Shown: positions 42,183-55,688 of the stretch, piece by piece
Numbering within the stretch: the first letter of the stretch is position 1
How the letters are laid out: each line of letters begins with the position of its first letter
Source: Anas platyrhynchos
Lineage: Eukaryota > Chordata > Aves > Anseriformes > Anatidae
NCBI RefSeq assembly: GCF_047663525.1
Contig: NC_092613.1
Span: 3,001,501 to 3,065,500 of the forward strand
DNA length: 64,000 bases
Reading direction: 5' to 3'
The notes under the pieces: generated by a model
Told to the model about the DNA's origin: nothing
Databases searched by the model: none
Seen by the model: the letters and a program-made list of their open reading frames with translations, nothing else
Position numbers and translations under genes: made by a program

Positions 42183-44315
42183 TGTGGATAACAAGCACCA
42201 CCACCCGCATCATGTCTTCCCTAAGTTTCAGTGCACTTCACAAAGGACCATCGATAGCTGCGGCCCATTTTACAGGTGGGGAGACTGAGGCACCACCTCC
42301 CCAAGTCATGACAGAATGTCTGTGGCAACAAGGAAGTAGGGTGATGGCTGGCAGCCAGTATGGCAGTCAGGCATGAGGGACATGGGGTTTACTCCTTATT
42401 CCCAGAGATTTTGTATGTCACATTTGGAAACAGTCCCAAAGTCTTGTGTTGAGTGGACCAATGAATAATGGACTAAACCAGATGCAGATTTGGGCACTTA
42501 GTTGAGCCCTTCAGCCTTTCCCTGACCCTGGAAGCAGAGCACAGGCAAACATTTGTAGGTCAGGCATCTGGAAATGGCCAAGCAGCTCCTCCTATCCCTG
42601 CTCTTTGAATTTTTCCCTGTTCTTGGGCAAGATGGTGAAGGAGGGGTTTGCGCATCATCTTTTGGGGTGTTTCTGCACACTTCAGAGCTCAAAAGCCCTT
42701 TCATCTCTTTGCTTTGGAGATTCAGATGAGCCTCAGGTCCAAACTGAAATGCTGCTCAGTCTCTCCATCACACTGCAAAAGGCTGGCATAAACTTTCCTC
42801 CCGAGCTCCCTCATGATGAGACACCAGCACAACGGCTGGCAGTGGGGCCAGCAGCTGCCATGAATCATCCTCATTAAAAACCATTTACAGTTCAGCATTG
42901 CAAAGAGGCCTTGCGCTGTCTTCACTGGTATAATGGGTCTATTAAAAGCTCCCATGTCAAGCAGGGGGCAGACAGACATGCACAAGTACAGGCTGAAACC
43001 CCGCCACAGAGAGCATAGGGTAGGCAACGTGTGCTGTCACCTTGTCCCCATGCATGAAGCAGGAGGAGGTGGCTGGATCTCCTGGCAGCGTTGCTCCCTG
43101 GTGTGGATGCTGGAGAAACCTGGCCTTAGGGCACAGGGGCTCCTATGGAGGTTTCCCTAAAAGTTATGGTTGTCAGCAGCTAAGTGAACTGGGGAGAAAG
43201 GAGGATTGTGTTCCATCAAAGCAGTGGCTGTGAAGACGGGACAGGCTGTGGCATCACAGCTTGCTGCCACCCAGGGTGTGGGTAGAGCTCACAGGAGAGG
43301 CAGAGCTGGGGTTCAGCATTCTACCAAATCCCCAGAGCCTCCGTACCCCTATGGCCTGGGCTTTGCCACCCTCATGCATTCCCCAGCTGTGAGTCAGAGC
43401 TCACCCTCTGCTCTTCCCCCTCCCCAAAATTGTCAGGCACCACAGGAGGCTTTTGGATGATAATAATAATGTCTTGGGCTGGGTTTGTTCTGTCTCTGCT
43501 CTGCACAAGGGCTAGAAATTCAGGCTTCACACGAATGGTGAAGTCTGCCATTGCTGCTGGTAGTACGCGTTGGGGTCAGAGTGAGAGGGGAACCAGCTCA
43601 GACACGGTGAAGTTGCCAGCAGTTTCACAGTGAGTTGGTGGCATCTAGACATGCTCCTCATGATGGACTGGGTCCTACAAAAGCAGAAATAAATCCTGGC
43701 AATTCCAAAAGCATCTCAAAGATTTGGTGTTCCCTACAAAGGGTGTCACTGAGCTTTATTCCCATGGAGGCACCCTCAGGAGCGCATCACAGTGGGGACT
43801 TGTGGCTCCCTCCCTGTCCCCTCCCTTCCTGATAGACTTCCATTACTCTCCATCCAAAATTACTTCACCAGGAGGAAAAGCTGTGAGAAAGGATGAAGTC
43901 TCGGACTTCCTCTCTCAGCTGTTCTGGTTCTCATTTTGTGCTTCTGCAAGAGAAGGGGAACAAAGCAGAAGAAAAAGTGCAAGATTTGCATTAAAAAGAA
44001 GGCAAGCAGCAGACAAAGAAATACGGTCAAAGAAAAGGCGAAAAGGCACTTTCAGTCATTTCTGAAGTTATTTAAGATGGTCTTCTCAAGTTTCCCCCCT
44101 TTTCTTGCTATATGTAGGCTGTTAATAATTCAGTGATTTAGACTTGCAGCAAAACCATCCATCTCGGCAGTCATTTCTGTTTTTAATGACTTTAGTGTAT
44201 TAATGGTGGGTACTGCCTTTTGAACTGAAATGAGTTCATTTGTGAAACTGAACTTGCCTTGCTGTGCCCTGATATTTTTTCACGTGCTCATTTATAATTG
44301 AGATTTTATTTTTTT

Positions 44316-44360
44316 GGGGGGGGGCGGGGGGGGGGAAGGGAAACGGGAGGGGGCTGGGGG
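44316..44360 (+). repeat. G-rich tract with quadruplex potential
   Basis: Nearly continuous runs of G (9, 10, 3, 3, 5, 5) with short spacers after a T-run. It satisfies the G3+N1-7 quadruplex pattern on the plus strand. Confidence 0.75.
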
Positions 44361-46343
44361 AATACAGAGAGGGAAGGAATAGCAAGATTCTTCTGGCAAT
44401 GTCTTTTATTAAGGGTGAGCTGTGAAAGCAAGGCAGGCAGTGAGTCAGCATCCTCTCCTGCCTCTCTGCTGGCTGCTGAGCTGTTGCTGGGGTTACTGTC
44501 ACAGGTGACAGTGGATCAACCCTGCTGGTGTCCCCAGGCTGAGCAAGGACCTGGTTTTCCTGATATATCAGAGAAAAGAAATCAAATGGTGAAACTCTAA
44601 AAAGACCCCTCACAAAAGAAACAAACAAAAAAAAATCCCAAGTCAGTTGCTTTGTCATTTGGGGCTTAGAGAAATGGAAAAAAGCAGTTGTTTTTACTTT
44701 TGCTCTGGAGGTTAATTAAGAAAAATCATTTGAGAGAATCTTGTGTTAATTTGCTAGCAGATCTCTTTCATTTTTACTAGCCCTGCTTGTGTCTTGCCAA
44801 AAGACCACTGGCCAACAAAATCAACACAGCCGCTGTGGCACCCATGGGTGATCTGGCAGGACAGTGCTACCCTGTTATGCAGCTCCCAGCATCACACCCC
44901 TGGGTCCCAACAAGGGGCTCGTCTGCCTGCTTGTCTGCAACACAGTGACATGTCTGCCACCCTCCTGCTTTCAGTGTCTTCCTCATTGCAAATGACACTT
45001 GGTGTGGAGGGAATTTCAGAGTGAGTTGTCAGTTTCTCAGAAATGAGCTCTGCAAGGAGGGGAATCCTCAGCAAGAACCGGTGTAGCTATGAAGCAGAAA
45101 CCTGTGAAGAATTAAGTTGCAGGGCTGAGCTTCCAAGCTCAGGTCATTGAGCTCTCCTGCACATTTGGCAAGATGCTGCACAATCTCCTCTGGTCTGAAT
45201 TTCTGCTGGTTTGGCTTTCACAGCTGGGAATGTAGCCTTTGCCCAAGGGCTGGGAAGCAGTAAGCAGCTCCAGCTTTACCTGAACACAGTGCTGGCTATC
45301 AGCTTTGCAGATTTACCAGGATCCAGATGTTACAGCTAAATGCAAAACAACTTGCTGCCTGGTTTTGAAAACTGTTCTGTGCTTGCAAGCCCTTTGCAAA
45401 TGCAGAAAATAACATCCAGCTTTACAACACACTACAGCTGAGGAGGAGCTTTTCATAATGAGCTGATTCCCAGCACTGGTGGTCATGGGCTAAATTCACC
45501 GTGAAGATGTGGGAGGCAGACAGAAGGGCCTTCAGGCAGAAGTGAATTTCCCCTAGGCTGCCAGCTAGAAAGTGAATGATGACAGTATTAGTGATTAATG
45601 TAAGGTTGGTTTGCATTTGTTTGTTTGTTTTGGTTTCAAAACACTGTACAAACACTAATTAGCTTAGACCAGGAAGCCAGGGCTGCAGTAATATATTTTG
45701 TCTGGTGATGTGTGCAAGTTTTAATTTTCTTTTTAGCTGTTTCCTTTGAGATTGAAAGCCTGAGGATCGTGTCGCCAGGGGATCCAGCCACTGGAGCATC
45801 CCTCTAACACTGTTCTGTGTTTACAGGTATGCAGCAGCTGTCCCATTTCTTTCTCTGACTTTATCAAACTCTAATGGAAGTTGGATGGCTTCTGAATAAT
45901 TTCACCAGTGAGTTTGCTGCTGTGTTTGTTAGAAGGTGGAAAGGGATGTGCTATGAAATGTTTTTTCTGTCTCCTCTCAGTTTTCTCATACCCTTTGTGT
46001 TCCCCATTGTAACCACCAGCAATTTTACCTCTAGTAAAATCTTCAGTGTGATTTTAGTGGAAATCAGAGAACTTTCTGGATTGGCTTTTTGGGCTGCCAC
46101 TGCTACGTGGGGTGGTTGAGACCCAGAGCTCGGTAGGTCTGGATCTGGACTCCCCAGTCCTGCTGGCCATAGGGGACTGGGATGCCCTGAGGGACCAGCC
46201 TGGTTCTCCAAGAACCACACTTGCATGAAGTTGAGTTCCTTGTACTGGCTCCTTCCTCACACAAGATTTGCAAAATTATGGCTCTTCCCCAATGACATCA
46301 AAGACCTGGTTAGTGGAAATTTGTACACATCCCAACCTCTCCC

Positions 46344-46370
46344 ACCCCCCCCCCCCACCCCCACCCCCCC
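46344..46370. repeat. C-rich tract
   Basis: C runs (12, 5, 7) separated by single A bases; quadruplex potential on the minus strand. Confidence 0.8.
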
Positions 46371-47843
46371 ACTGTGATGCTATTGCATCATCCCACATTA
46401 TTTGTTCCCAGGCTGTGTTCTCTCCAACACGATATTCACTGAACTAGCAAAAGAAAAGTCACAACACAGTCAGGAGTACTGGGGAAAGGTGAAGAGATCC
46501 AAGAGACACAACATACTTGGAAAGACCTAGCCTGCTTTCCAGGTGGTGGTGCAGACATCGTGGGGACCTGTGTGCTGGTGAGACAGCTCATGTCCTCCAC
46601 TGGTCTCCTTGCTCTGCTCACACTGACCTCATTGCTGGGAGTCCCTGGTGCCAGGGACAGGAGGGATAAGGTGGGCTCCCATCCCAACCACAGACACAGA
46701 GTGGGAAAAATCAGGCAATGTCTGTGATGCATTTTTTTTTCTTCTGAATATGACTGACTAACCAGTGGGAAAAAGGTGAAGGGTGCATGTTCCAAAAACA
46801 AACATTTGAGCCTTTACAAGGATGCTTTGTGGTATAGCGACAACTTGTAGATTCTCCAGTGTTTCTGTACAAACCAAATGGTGTTATTTAAGAACAGAAC
46901 TGTTTGTGCAGCTGAACCGAGTTGGGCAGCAACATACCCTGAATGTCTTGAATTTCACCTGAAAATTTCACTTAAAATATTGTTGCAAAGAGACCAATCC
47001 TGTGGGTTAGGGCAGACTGCTCCAACCACATTGAGACGGATGGCTGGTCTTGGCTGTCAGAGGGGCTGATATCAAAGTTTTTGCTGCTGTCAGCTTTGCT
47101 TGGTGTAAGTAGTCTGCAAATGCTGCCTTGTGCCAGCTCACTGGATGGGATGAGTGTCACCAAACCCAAGCAGAAGTGACATGCCTGGAATAAATTATTC
47201 AGCAAAGCACAAGCAATGACTCCTCCTGCCCCAAACAGGGGCTGTCACATCTCTGCACCCAGCTCTTGCTTGATTTAGGGCTGATGCTCTCCCTGCATCA
47301 TGCAAGAGACCCCAGGCAGCCGCTTTGCATCCTGCTGACTGTGCCAAAATGCAGCCGTCCAGCACCTGTGTGGATGTTTGTAAGTCCGTAATGAGAACAC
47401 AGCACCACTGCCATGCAATCTCCATGGATTTGTGGTTAAATTTCTTTGCCAATGTAATCTTATATCTTAATGACCAAATAATGGCATGCAACAGGAGCTG
47501 CATAAGAAGCCACGATATCATTTTGCTGTCATTGTGAAGGCCCTGGAACATGATCCTCATTACAGGGGAATTTGCATTAACATTGTTTGGCCAACATAAT
47601 CCCACCCCGTAATCACATTTTTAGGATATTAAAATAGATCTGACTCTATCCTGAGTTTTAACTCCTTGGTCTCCAAAGCATTGGATGGGATTTAGCTCAG
47701 GAGCTCCATTAAAGCCAATGGAGCCACCACATGAAATAACAAGGCAATGCAGAGTAATTTGGCTGATCTTGTTTAGCCACAAAATCTGGTTCTTTGATGG
47801 CAAAGTAATGCAATACTCCTGGTAAATCCACAGCACCATCAAC

Positions 47844-47865
47844 AAAAAAAAAAAAAAAAAAAAAA
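47844..47865. repeat. Poly(A) run, 22 bp
   Basis: Uninterrupted A22 with no recognised element attached. Confidence 0.9.
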
Positions 47866-48591
47866 GTTCCTGTCCATACTTGATTATTTCGGGATGGCAG
47901 TTTGATTTTCTCTTCCCCCATTTACTAATAGTAATGATTGTTCTCTAAAGATGTGCCACATTTGTTACCTGGATTGCTGCAGTAGGAGAGGACCTCGTGT
48001 TTTTGTAACCCATTGTGCTTGGTGCTAAATGCCCTGTTAAGGGTTTGTATGGATCTTGCAGGAATGCTCTTCACCTGTGCTGACTTTTAAGCAAGCCACA
48101 GTATTCAGAAAACATTGATTTTTGCTCCCTATCCTAAGTTTCTGTATCTTTCTCATCTTTTCCAACCATGAGCTCAGCAAAAGACTTCTGGTGCAGGGTT
48201 TAAATAGACTGTAAGTGGGAGGCGAGAAGTATTCTCCTAATATACAGATGAGAAACTGAGGCATGGAGAGATTCAAGGGTTTGCTCCATAACTGACTGAC
48301 ACCCAGAGTCTAAGACAGGGACAGGAGCAAGGACCACATGCTTTATGGTTAGAACACCAGATTCGTTCTGGGAAATCAAGAATCACTTCCCATGCCTCCT
48401 GCTGCCTCCTGGGTGGCATTGGCAGAGGCAAGTAGGGCAGAATTTGTCACCCCAGAGGTGTTACCCTCATTTGGTGCTTTTGTGGCTTGACAAGGAAATG
48501 ATGGGATAGGATGCCTGATTTGAAGGAAGCCAGACATCTGTGAGCCCACCTCTGTGTACACTGGGATGACAGCACTTCTCTCCTGAATGGG

Positions 48592-49921
48592 TCATAGAAT
48601 CATAGAATGGTTTGGTTTGGAAGAGACCTTAAATATCATCTAGTTATAACCCTCACGCCATGTGCAGGGACACCTTCCACCAGACCAGGCTGTTCAAAGT
48701 CCCACCCAAACTGGCCTTAAACATTTCCAGGGATGGGACATCCACAGCTTCTCTGGCCAACCTGTTCCAATGCCTCACCAGCTTCATAGTAAAGAATTTC
48801 CTCCTTACACCCAATCTAAACCTACTCTATGTCAGCTTTAAGTCATTAGTCCTTGTCCTATCCTTACACCCCCTGACAGAGTCCCTCCCCAGCTTTCTTG
48901 AAGCCCCTTGTAGGCACTGGAAGGCTGCTGTAAGGTCTCCCCAGAGCCTCCCCTTCTCCAAGCAGAACAACCCAAATGCCCTCAGCCTTTGTTGGAGATG
49001 TGCTCCAGCACCTTCATCATCTTGGTGGCCCTCCTCTGGACTTGTTCTAACAGGTCCACATCCTTCTTATGCTGGGTGCCCCAAAGCTGAAAGCAGGACC
49101 CCATGAGAGCAGAGCAGAGGGGGACAATCCCCTCCATCACCCTGCTGGCCATGCTGCTTTTGGTGCAGCCCAGGGTACGGTTGGCTTTCTGGGCTGCAAG
49201 CACCCATTGCTGGCTCGTGTTCAGTTTTTCATCCACCAGTACCCCCAGGGCCTTCTCTTCAAGGATGTTCTCTTTCTACTCGTGTATTTGTGCTGTATTT
49301 GTGCTTGGGATTGCCCCGACCCAGGTGCAGGCCCTTGCGCTTGGCCTTGTTGAACCTCATGAGGGTTTCCCAGGCCCACCTCTAAGTCCTGTCCAGGTCT
49401 CTCTGGATGGCATCCCTTCCCTTCAGTGTGTTGACCACACCATGCAGCTCGGTCTCCTCAGCAAACTTGCCGAGGGTGCACTCAATCCCACTGTCCATGT
49501 CGCTGACAAAGATGCCAAACAGGGCCGGTCCCAGTACTGACAGCTGAGGAACACAATTCATCACTGGTCTCCACCTGGACATCGAGCTGTTGACTGCAAC
49601 TCTTTGAGTGCGACCACCCAGCCAGTTCCTTACCCACTGAATGGTCCTGCCATCAAATCCATATTTCTCAGCTTTAGAGACCATGATACTATGGGGGACA
49701 GTGTCGAGTGCCTTGCACAAGTCCAGGTAGGTGATGTCAGCTGCTGTTTTGCTATCCACCGATGCTACAACCCCATCATAGAATGCCACCAGATATGTGA
49801 GGCACGATCTGCCCTTAGTGAAGCCACGTTGGCCATCACCAGCCACCTCCTTACTTTCCATGTGCCTTAGCAGAGTTTCCAGAAGGGTCTGCTCCATGAT
49901 CTTGCCTGGCACAGAGGTGAG
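48592..49921 (-). mobile_element. CR1 LINE fragment, 5'-truncated
   Basis: The low-coordinate end carries the CR1 3' terminal motif (TCATAGAATCATAGAATGG on the plus strand). On the minus strand 49912-49382 encodes a piece of the CR1 reverse transcriptase (MPGKIMEQ..., [20 protein letters not shown]). Another piece follows in a different frame at 49236-48982 ([11 protein letters not shown]..., VQRRATKM). The catalytic FADD region has changed to FAEE and frames are broken, so it is inactive. It is truncated at the 5' end, as most CR1 copies are. Confidence 0.93.
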
Positions 49922-52900
49922 ATGGGAGCATCTGAGGCTGCAGGGATATTCCCACCGCCTGTCTGAACGAGAGAAAAGGTGGGGATGGCAGGACTGGTCA
50001 CTCTGGAGACAGTGGTAGCGATGCAGGACTTACTCCCCAGCTGCAGAGCAAAAAACTGTAATTAAATCAGGGATAAGCTGGCAGGGAAGAACCAGCTGAA
50101 GGTTACATCGAGAGCAAGCAACTAAACCTGGCTGAAGCAAACTAAGCAAAGCATGGTTATAGCATCCATTCATCTGTTTCAGCTACATAACCTGTGTTAC
50201 TCCAAGTTAATTTTGAGAAGTTGAGTTGGTGCTGAGCTGTCTGATGCTGAAGGCCCTCTGCAGACCCATTTTCAAAAGTTTCAGCTCTGCCCAGGAGGTA
50301 ATGAGTGACCCAGCTGGCAGTGTTGACCCTGTAATGTTTGCACAGAATTATGATTGAGTATGGCTACAAGCAGCAGAGGTAGGTCAAGGTGAACTCATGC
50401 TTCCAAAACAACATGAGAATTGTCGTGAGTGAGTTAATCCTGTCCCAGTGGAGCAGCTGGAGCTTTGTGCTTTCCCTGCTGTGGGAAGAGAGACAATACA
50501 TTTATGGTGCATTAAGGTATTATTGTAGCAGTGTTAACACTGAAAGGTTTCTGATCCTCAGAAATAAAGAATTGCAAATTTGTCCCAGATTTGTCAATGG
50601 AGGCAGGTTCCCATTCAGAATGAGGGAGGGCAGAACTCTCCAACATACACAGGTGTTGAGGCTGGAGGACACACAGCGCTGAGTGGGGCTAGCAGGGGAT
50701 AAGGCAAGGGTGGGGTGGAACAAGGCCAAGCCCAAAAGGCTCCTTGAGATGGAGTTTGGCAAGGTTTCAAGGCAGGGAACCCATGCCTGGGACCAGCTGG
50801 GGGTTGGGATGAAGGGTCTGGAGGCTTTCTGTGCTCAGGGAGGAGTCTGAAGGAGTATCCCCATTGGGTTGGTCTGGCAGTGGGAAAGGTGAAGCTGTGT
50901 CCTCACTGCTTGGAAATCCACCCCAAGAAGGCCACAGGATGAAGAGTGATGCTTTCTCTTCTGCTTTGTAGTAACTGCAGCTGATGTTATAGGTCAGCCT
51001 GTAGATCATTGCACGGGGGACTCTCCTAAATGGCCTTTAGGAATAAAATTAAATTTGTTGAGACCAGATGCAACGGAAGAATTGGATGAAAAAGCAGAGA
51101 GGATCTCACAGGGGAAGGATGTGGACATCTTGCATTAAACAGAAAAGCCACAGCCTGGAGGAGTGTTTAATGCTGCACTTTGCAGGAAAGCAACAGGGAG
51201 ACTGCAGAGATGTCCCTTCCCCTAGGCTTTTATCAGCACTGGTTGTCCTGGACCCAAACTGACCCCATACCTCTGCAACCATGCTCAAGTGGTTGGGACA
51301 CAATCTGGGCTGCTTGACCAACTGTAGGCTTGGTGATGTGCCTGTGTGCAACCCCCCTTCTCTCCCCCTGCGGGGATGCCTGCAGGGCTGGAGGTGCTGT
51401 CACTCTAGCTGTAGTGAGCTGCTGGCCTGGCAGAGCTTAATTAGATTTGATAGGATTGGGTGGAAGCAGCAAGGAAGAAAGAGGGCCAGGTGGCCACACA
51501 GTGCTTTGGGCCATTGGGCTAGATCCCCCCCCAAAACTCTTTGAGCCAGGTGATGCTGGACCAGAGCTTCCCAGAGCTCAGGGATTAATGTCTGCTGCTG
51601 CACTACAGCTGATGGGGGAACCAGTCCTCTGCCTGCTTCTAAGGGAAGGGCTTTTCCCAGCAGCATCCTGAAGGTACATGGCTCTCTTGATAGGGCCGGC
51701 ACTGATTTCCAAAGAATTTCCCCCAACTAAGATCCATGTAAACTGTTGCAATTACAGATGTTATGCCTTGTTGCCTTAAGCCTTTTGTCATCAATAAATG
51801 TTTATGGTATAAAGCAGCCCTGTTTGTTTGTCTTCGACCAGATGACAGTGATTTATTGGCAGAAATCCTAGCAAAGAGATGAGCCAGAAAACTCTGTGAG
51901 TGCTACACACATGTATGCAGGGAGCAGATGATGGCTGTTGCACAATCATGAAAACTGCAGACAGCAGTGCCTAGGTTTTGGATAGGAACAGTTGTTTCCA
52001 GGAATTTTTTTGATCCTCTAAACAGTAATGGCACTTCAGGGGTTAAAGATGCCCTGGAGCTCAGTTTCCTGCTTTGTCCCATGTGATGCTGTGTAGAATG
52101 GGAGGGATGCTTTGCTGCAAACATGTTGCTGATTAGCATTGTCAATTGCCATAGGAATGGTGGGGGAGCAAGGCCAGAAGCCTGTTGCCCTCGCTCCCTT
52201 GTCCTGGGCAACGCTCAGCAGTAAACAGCACAGGACTCAAAAAAAGGGGCTTAAAGCTGAGGAGGTGGTGAAAAGGAATGTGTGTCCAAGGCCAGGACAG
52301 GGTGACATGGGCTGCAGATGAGTGTCCCTTCATGTGGCTGTCTTCCAACAGCCGTGCTGAGCTGCTGCCCCGCTGCCAATGTGAAAAACGTAGCGCCAGG
52401 GCAGCGCTACTGCTGGTGGTTGGTGGTTGGCCATGCACCACATCCAGGAGCATCCTTTGGGCCAGACACCTCGCTGAGGCTGACAATGGGGTACCTCCAA
52501 GACATCTTCTGCCTGGGGGCTTGTAACCCCCTCTCAGACCTGTCAGCAGAAAGGGGAAGGCAGGCTGGGCTTGCTCAGATCTGTTTCCATGTGTAGTACA
52601 GACTCTGCTCCTACAGAAATATTTATTGCTGTTTTCCCCCATGGGTTTGTATATTTTGTACAGCTTGTTTCTAATTTAAAGTATAAATAAGTTTGATCTT
52701 TTCATCTGTTTCTCTCCCTACCTTCTGGAGGCTGTGCTTGTTAAAAATAACCATGGTGAGGAGCTGAAGCAGGGCTGCTGGCAGGGTTTTTGCCTCCTCC
52801 ATGGCGGGGCTCCTGTGGGAGTGGCAGTGTGGTGGCCGTTCATGCACAGCCCCGGGCCCGCAGTCACAGCAATGGCCTGAATTCCTGCGGCCTCACCTGG

Positions 52901-53252
52901 CCCGTGGCTGGGATGCAAGCACTTCTAGGGAGCCACCAAGGGGGCTTGGGAAAATGGGGAACCAGGTGGAAGAGCAGGGTGCAAGGACTGTGCGGGGGTG
53001 TCCCTGTGTGCATGTGTCGTGGGGATGCTGCAGTTGCCAGCACAACGTATCTGTGGAGGGGGCTTTCTTAAAAAAAAAAAATCCCATTTGACCAAAGCTG
53101 AATTATTTGCAAAAGAGATCAGCTGAAGCAAGAAAAAAAAATGAAAGCCTTAAGCTCTCTTGCAGGAAAGTCTGAAATGCAGACCGGGGATCAGAGTGAA
53201 ACTGCCTTTGTCGAGGTGCCTCAGCTTCACTTTGCCATTGATTTTGTTGTGG
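49922..53252. other. Intergenic DNA upstream of KCNA3, no gene recognised
   Basis: No conserved coding exon was recognised. An AATAAA lies near 51793, but no gene can be tied to it. Confidence 0.5.
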
Positions 53253-53490
53253 GGATGCACATGCACACATGCAAGTATTTGCATGCAGATAGGCATGCAC
53301 ACATATGCATGTGCACACATGCTCACACATGCACGTACACATACCTGTGTGCACACATGCACACGTGCATGTACAAACGTGAACATGCACACACGCAAGC
53401 ACACCCACACACATACATGCACACGCAGAGGCAAACATGTGCACACGTACTTTTGCACACACACACCCTTGCACACGCGTACACACACGC
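53253..53490. repeat. Degenerate CA/GCACAC-rich tract, ~240 bp
   Basis: Alternating purine-pyrimidine sequence made of ACAC, GCAC, CATGCACACA and similar units, imperfect throughout. It ends ~420 bp before the KCNA3 ATG. Such tracts can form Z-DNA and are often length-variable. Confidence 0.85.
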
Positions 53491-53911
53491 ACTCGCACTC
53501 CCCCTTTCCCTCCCCCCCCCGGGCTCTCTGCCCTATGCGCCTCCAGCCAGCGCCAGCTCCGCGCCCGCTCCCAGCCCCGCGACGCCCCCCGGCGCCCCCC
53601 GGCCAAGGCGCCGCTTCCCTCCAGGCCATGCCCGAGCCGTGCCCGAGGGGCTCCCCGGGCCGAGGGGGCAGTGAGGCGGGGGGGTGTCTGCGGGGCAGGG
53701 CCGGGGGGTGCTCTGGCGGCTGAGCGAGGCGGTGCCAGGGCTGGGGGCGGATTTTTTGAGAGCAGCCTCGGCTGCTCAGAGCCGCGGCGGCCGCCGGAGG
53801 AGCGGGACGGCTGCTTCTGCCTCTGCCTGGAGGAGGAGGAGGAGGAAGAAGAGGCTCCGACCGCCGCCTCTCCCTCCCGCCCCCCCCTTTCCCCTTCCGC
53901 CCCATACCTTT
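53491..53911 (+). promoter_or_regulatory. GC-rich leader / promoter region of KCNA3
   Basis: A strongly CpG-rich 420-bp stretch between the CA tract and the ATG, with a GAG-repeat purine tract at about 53829-53855. It is in frame with KCNA3 back to 53684 but has no in-frame ATG. It is probably 5' UTR and CpG-island promoter; no TATA box was identified. Confidence 0.5.
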
Positions 53912-55648
53912 ATGGACGAGCGCCGGAGCTTGCTCCACTCTCCGGCTGCCTCTTCCGCCGGCCGGCCGCCGAGCAGCAGCCACCACAACCTGGGCTACAC
54001 CGAGCAGCCGCCCCCCGCCGGCCCCCGGCCCCACGAGGAGGAAGAGGGCGAGGAGGCGGAGGAAGGCAGCATGACCGTGGTGGGGGGGGGCGGCGGCGGA
54101 GACCCCCTGCTGGAGGAGCCGCAACATCCGCACCCTTTGCTGGTGGGGGACCGCTACGACCACCCTCTGCCTCCGGCCGCCGGCCCCACCGGGCACCCCG
54201 CGGGCAGTGGGGAGCACGAGTGCTGCGAGCGGGTGGTGATCAACATCTCCGGGCTGCGCTTCGAGACCCAGCTCAAGACACTGGCGCAGTTCCCTGAAAC
54301 GCTGCTGGGAGACCCCCGTAAGAGGATGCGCTACTTCGACCCCCTCCGCAACGAGTATTTTTTTGACCGCAACCGGCCCAGCTTCGACGCCATCCTCTAT
54401 TACTACCAGTCAGGTGGGCGCATCCGACGGCCCGTCAACGTCCCCATCGATATCTTCTCTGAGGAGATTCGCTTCTACCAGCTAGGGGAGGAGGCCATGG
54501 AGAAGTTCCGGGAGGATGAAGGTTTCATTCGGGAGGAGCAGCGGCCACTCCCAGACAAGGAGTTTCAGCGTCAGGTGTGGCTGCTCTTTGAATATCCCGA
54601 GAGCTCTGGGCCAGCCCGAGGCATTGCCATCGTCTCTGTCCTGGTCATCCTTATCTCCATCGTCATCTTCTGTTTGGAGACCCTGCCTGAATTCAGGGAT
54701 GACCACGACTATGAGGGAACTGGGGGGACCTTTGGGACAGGCGGTGGCCCTCTCCCACCTGATGTTTTCACCAACTCCTCGTCCTCGGCCACTTCCATGG
54801 TGTCATCCTTCACTGACCCTTTCTTTGTGGTGGAGACTTTGTGCATCATCTGGTTCTCCTTTGAGCTGCTGGTCCGCTTCTTTGCCTGCCCCAGCAAGGC
54901 CACCTTCTCCAAGAACATCATGAACATCATTGACATTGTGGCCATTATCCCCTACTTCATCACACTGGGCACTGAGCTGGCAGAGAGGCAAGGCAATGGC
55001 CAGCAAGCCATGTCCCTGGCCATCCTCCGAGTCATCCGTCTGGTCAGGGTCTTCCGCATCTTCAAGCTCTCCCGACACTCCAAGGGGCTGCAGATCCTGG
55101 GGCAGACCCTCAAAGCCAGCATGAGGGAGCTGGGCTTGCTCATTTTCTTCCTCTTCATCGGCGTCATCCTCTTCTCCAGTGCTGTCTACTTCGCAGAAGC
55201 TGATGACCCCAGTTCAGGTTTCAGTAGCATCCCTGATGCCTTCTGGTGGGCGGTGGTGACCATGACCACAGTGGGCTATGGGGACATGCACCCCATCACT
55301 ATTGGGGGCAAGATTGTGGGGTCTCTGTGTGCCATCGCGGGGGTGCTAACCATTGCTCTGCCCGTGCCCGTGATAGTCTCCAATTTCAACTATTTCTACC
55401 ACCGGGAGACAGAAGGCGAGGAGCAAGCCCAGTACATGCATGTTGGGAGCTGCCAGCACCTCTCGTCTACCGAGGAGATGAGGAAGGCGCGGAGCAATTC
55501 CACCCTCAGCAAGTCCGAGTACATGGTGATAGAGGAGGGGGGAATCAACCACAGTGCATTCAAACAGGCTGCCTTTAAGACAGGGAACTGCACAACCACA
55601 AACAATCCCAACTGTGTGAATATCAAAAAGATCTTTACGGATGTTTAA
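53912..55648 (+). CDS. KCNA3: KCNA3, voltage-gated potassium channel Kv1.3
   Basis: An intronless 578-residue Shaker-type channel subunit; four assemble into a delayed-rectifier K+ channel in the plasma membrane. The ATG at 53912 is the first in frame and starts MDER, as in KCNA3. A variable N-terminus rich in Pro, Glu and Gly (1-105) precedes the T1 tetramerisation domain (~107-200). S1 is ~237-256, S2 ~303-322 (loop with NSS at 288), S3 ~333-352 and S4 ~368-390 with regular Arg/Lys. S5 is ~405-425, the selectivity filter TVGYGD 453-458, then S6 with PVP 484-486. H460 in GYGDMH and the tail [11 protein letters not shown] identify KCNA3 rather than KCNA2 or KCNA1. The last three residues form a PDZ ligand. 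It appears intact. Confidence 0.97.
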   Translation: MDERRSLLHSPAASSAGRPPSSSHHNLGYTEQPPPAGPRPHEEEEGEEAEEGSMTVVGGGGGGDPLLEEPQHPHPLLVGDRYDHPLPPAAGPTGHPAGSGEHECCERVVINISGLRFETQLKTLAQFPETLLGDPRKRMRYFDPLRNEYFFDRNRPSFDAILYYYQSGGRIRRPVNVPIDIFSEEIRFYQLGEEAMEKFREDEGFIREEQRPLPDKEFQRQVWLLFEYPESSGPARGIAIVSVLVILISIVIFCLETLPEFRDDHDYEGTGGTFGTGGGPLPPDVFTNSSSSATSMVSSFTDPFFVVETLCIIWFSFELLVRFFACPSKATFSKNIMNIIDIVAIIPYFITLGTELAERQGNGQQAMSLAILRVIRLVRVFRIFKLSRHSKGLQILGQTLKASMRELGLLIFFLFIGVILFSSAVYFAEADDPSSGFSSIPDAFWWAVVTMTTVGYGDMHPITIGGKIVGSLCAIAGVLTIALPVPVIVSNFNYFYHRETEGEEQAQYMHVGSCQHLSSTEEMRKARSNSTLSKSEYMVIEEGGINHSAFKQAAFKTGNCTTTNNPNCVNIKKIFTDV

Positions 55649-55688
55649 AAACAAAACAGCAGCAAAACCCGAGGATGTGGTAAAAAAT

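Larger units (their letters stand above)
42183..48591. other. Intergenic DNA, no gene recognised
   Basis: Contains G- and C-rich runs and a poly(A) run listed separately. No open frame resembles a known protein. Confidence 0.5.

Noticed and set aside
48982..49912. Reverse-transcriptase-like frames as an active gene
   Set aside because: Broken CR1 fragment with altered catalytic residues and split frames.
53150..54217. 355-codon open frame on the minus strand opposite KCNA3
   Set aside because: It overlaps the CA tract and GC-rich KCNA3 leader; composition is low-complexity Cys/Val and Arg/Gly, as expected of a shadow frame.
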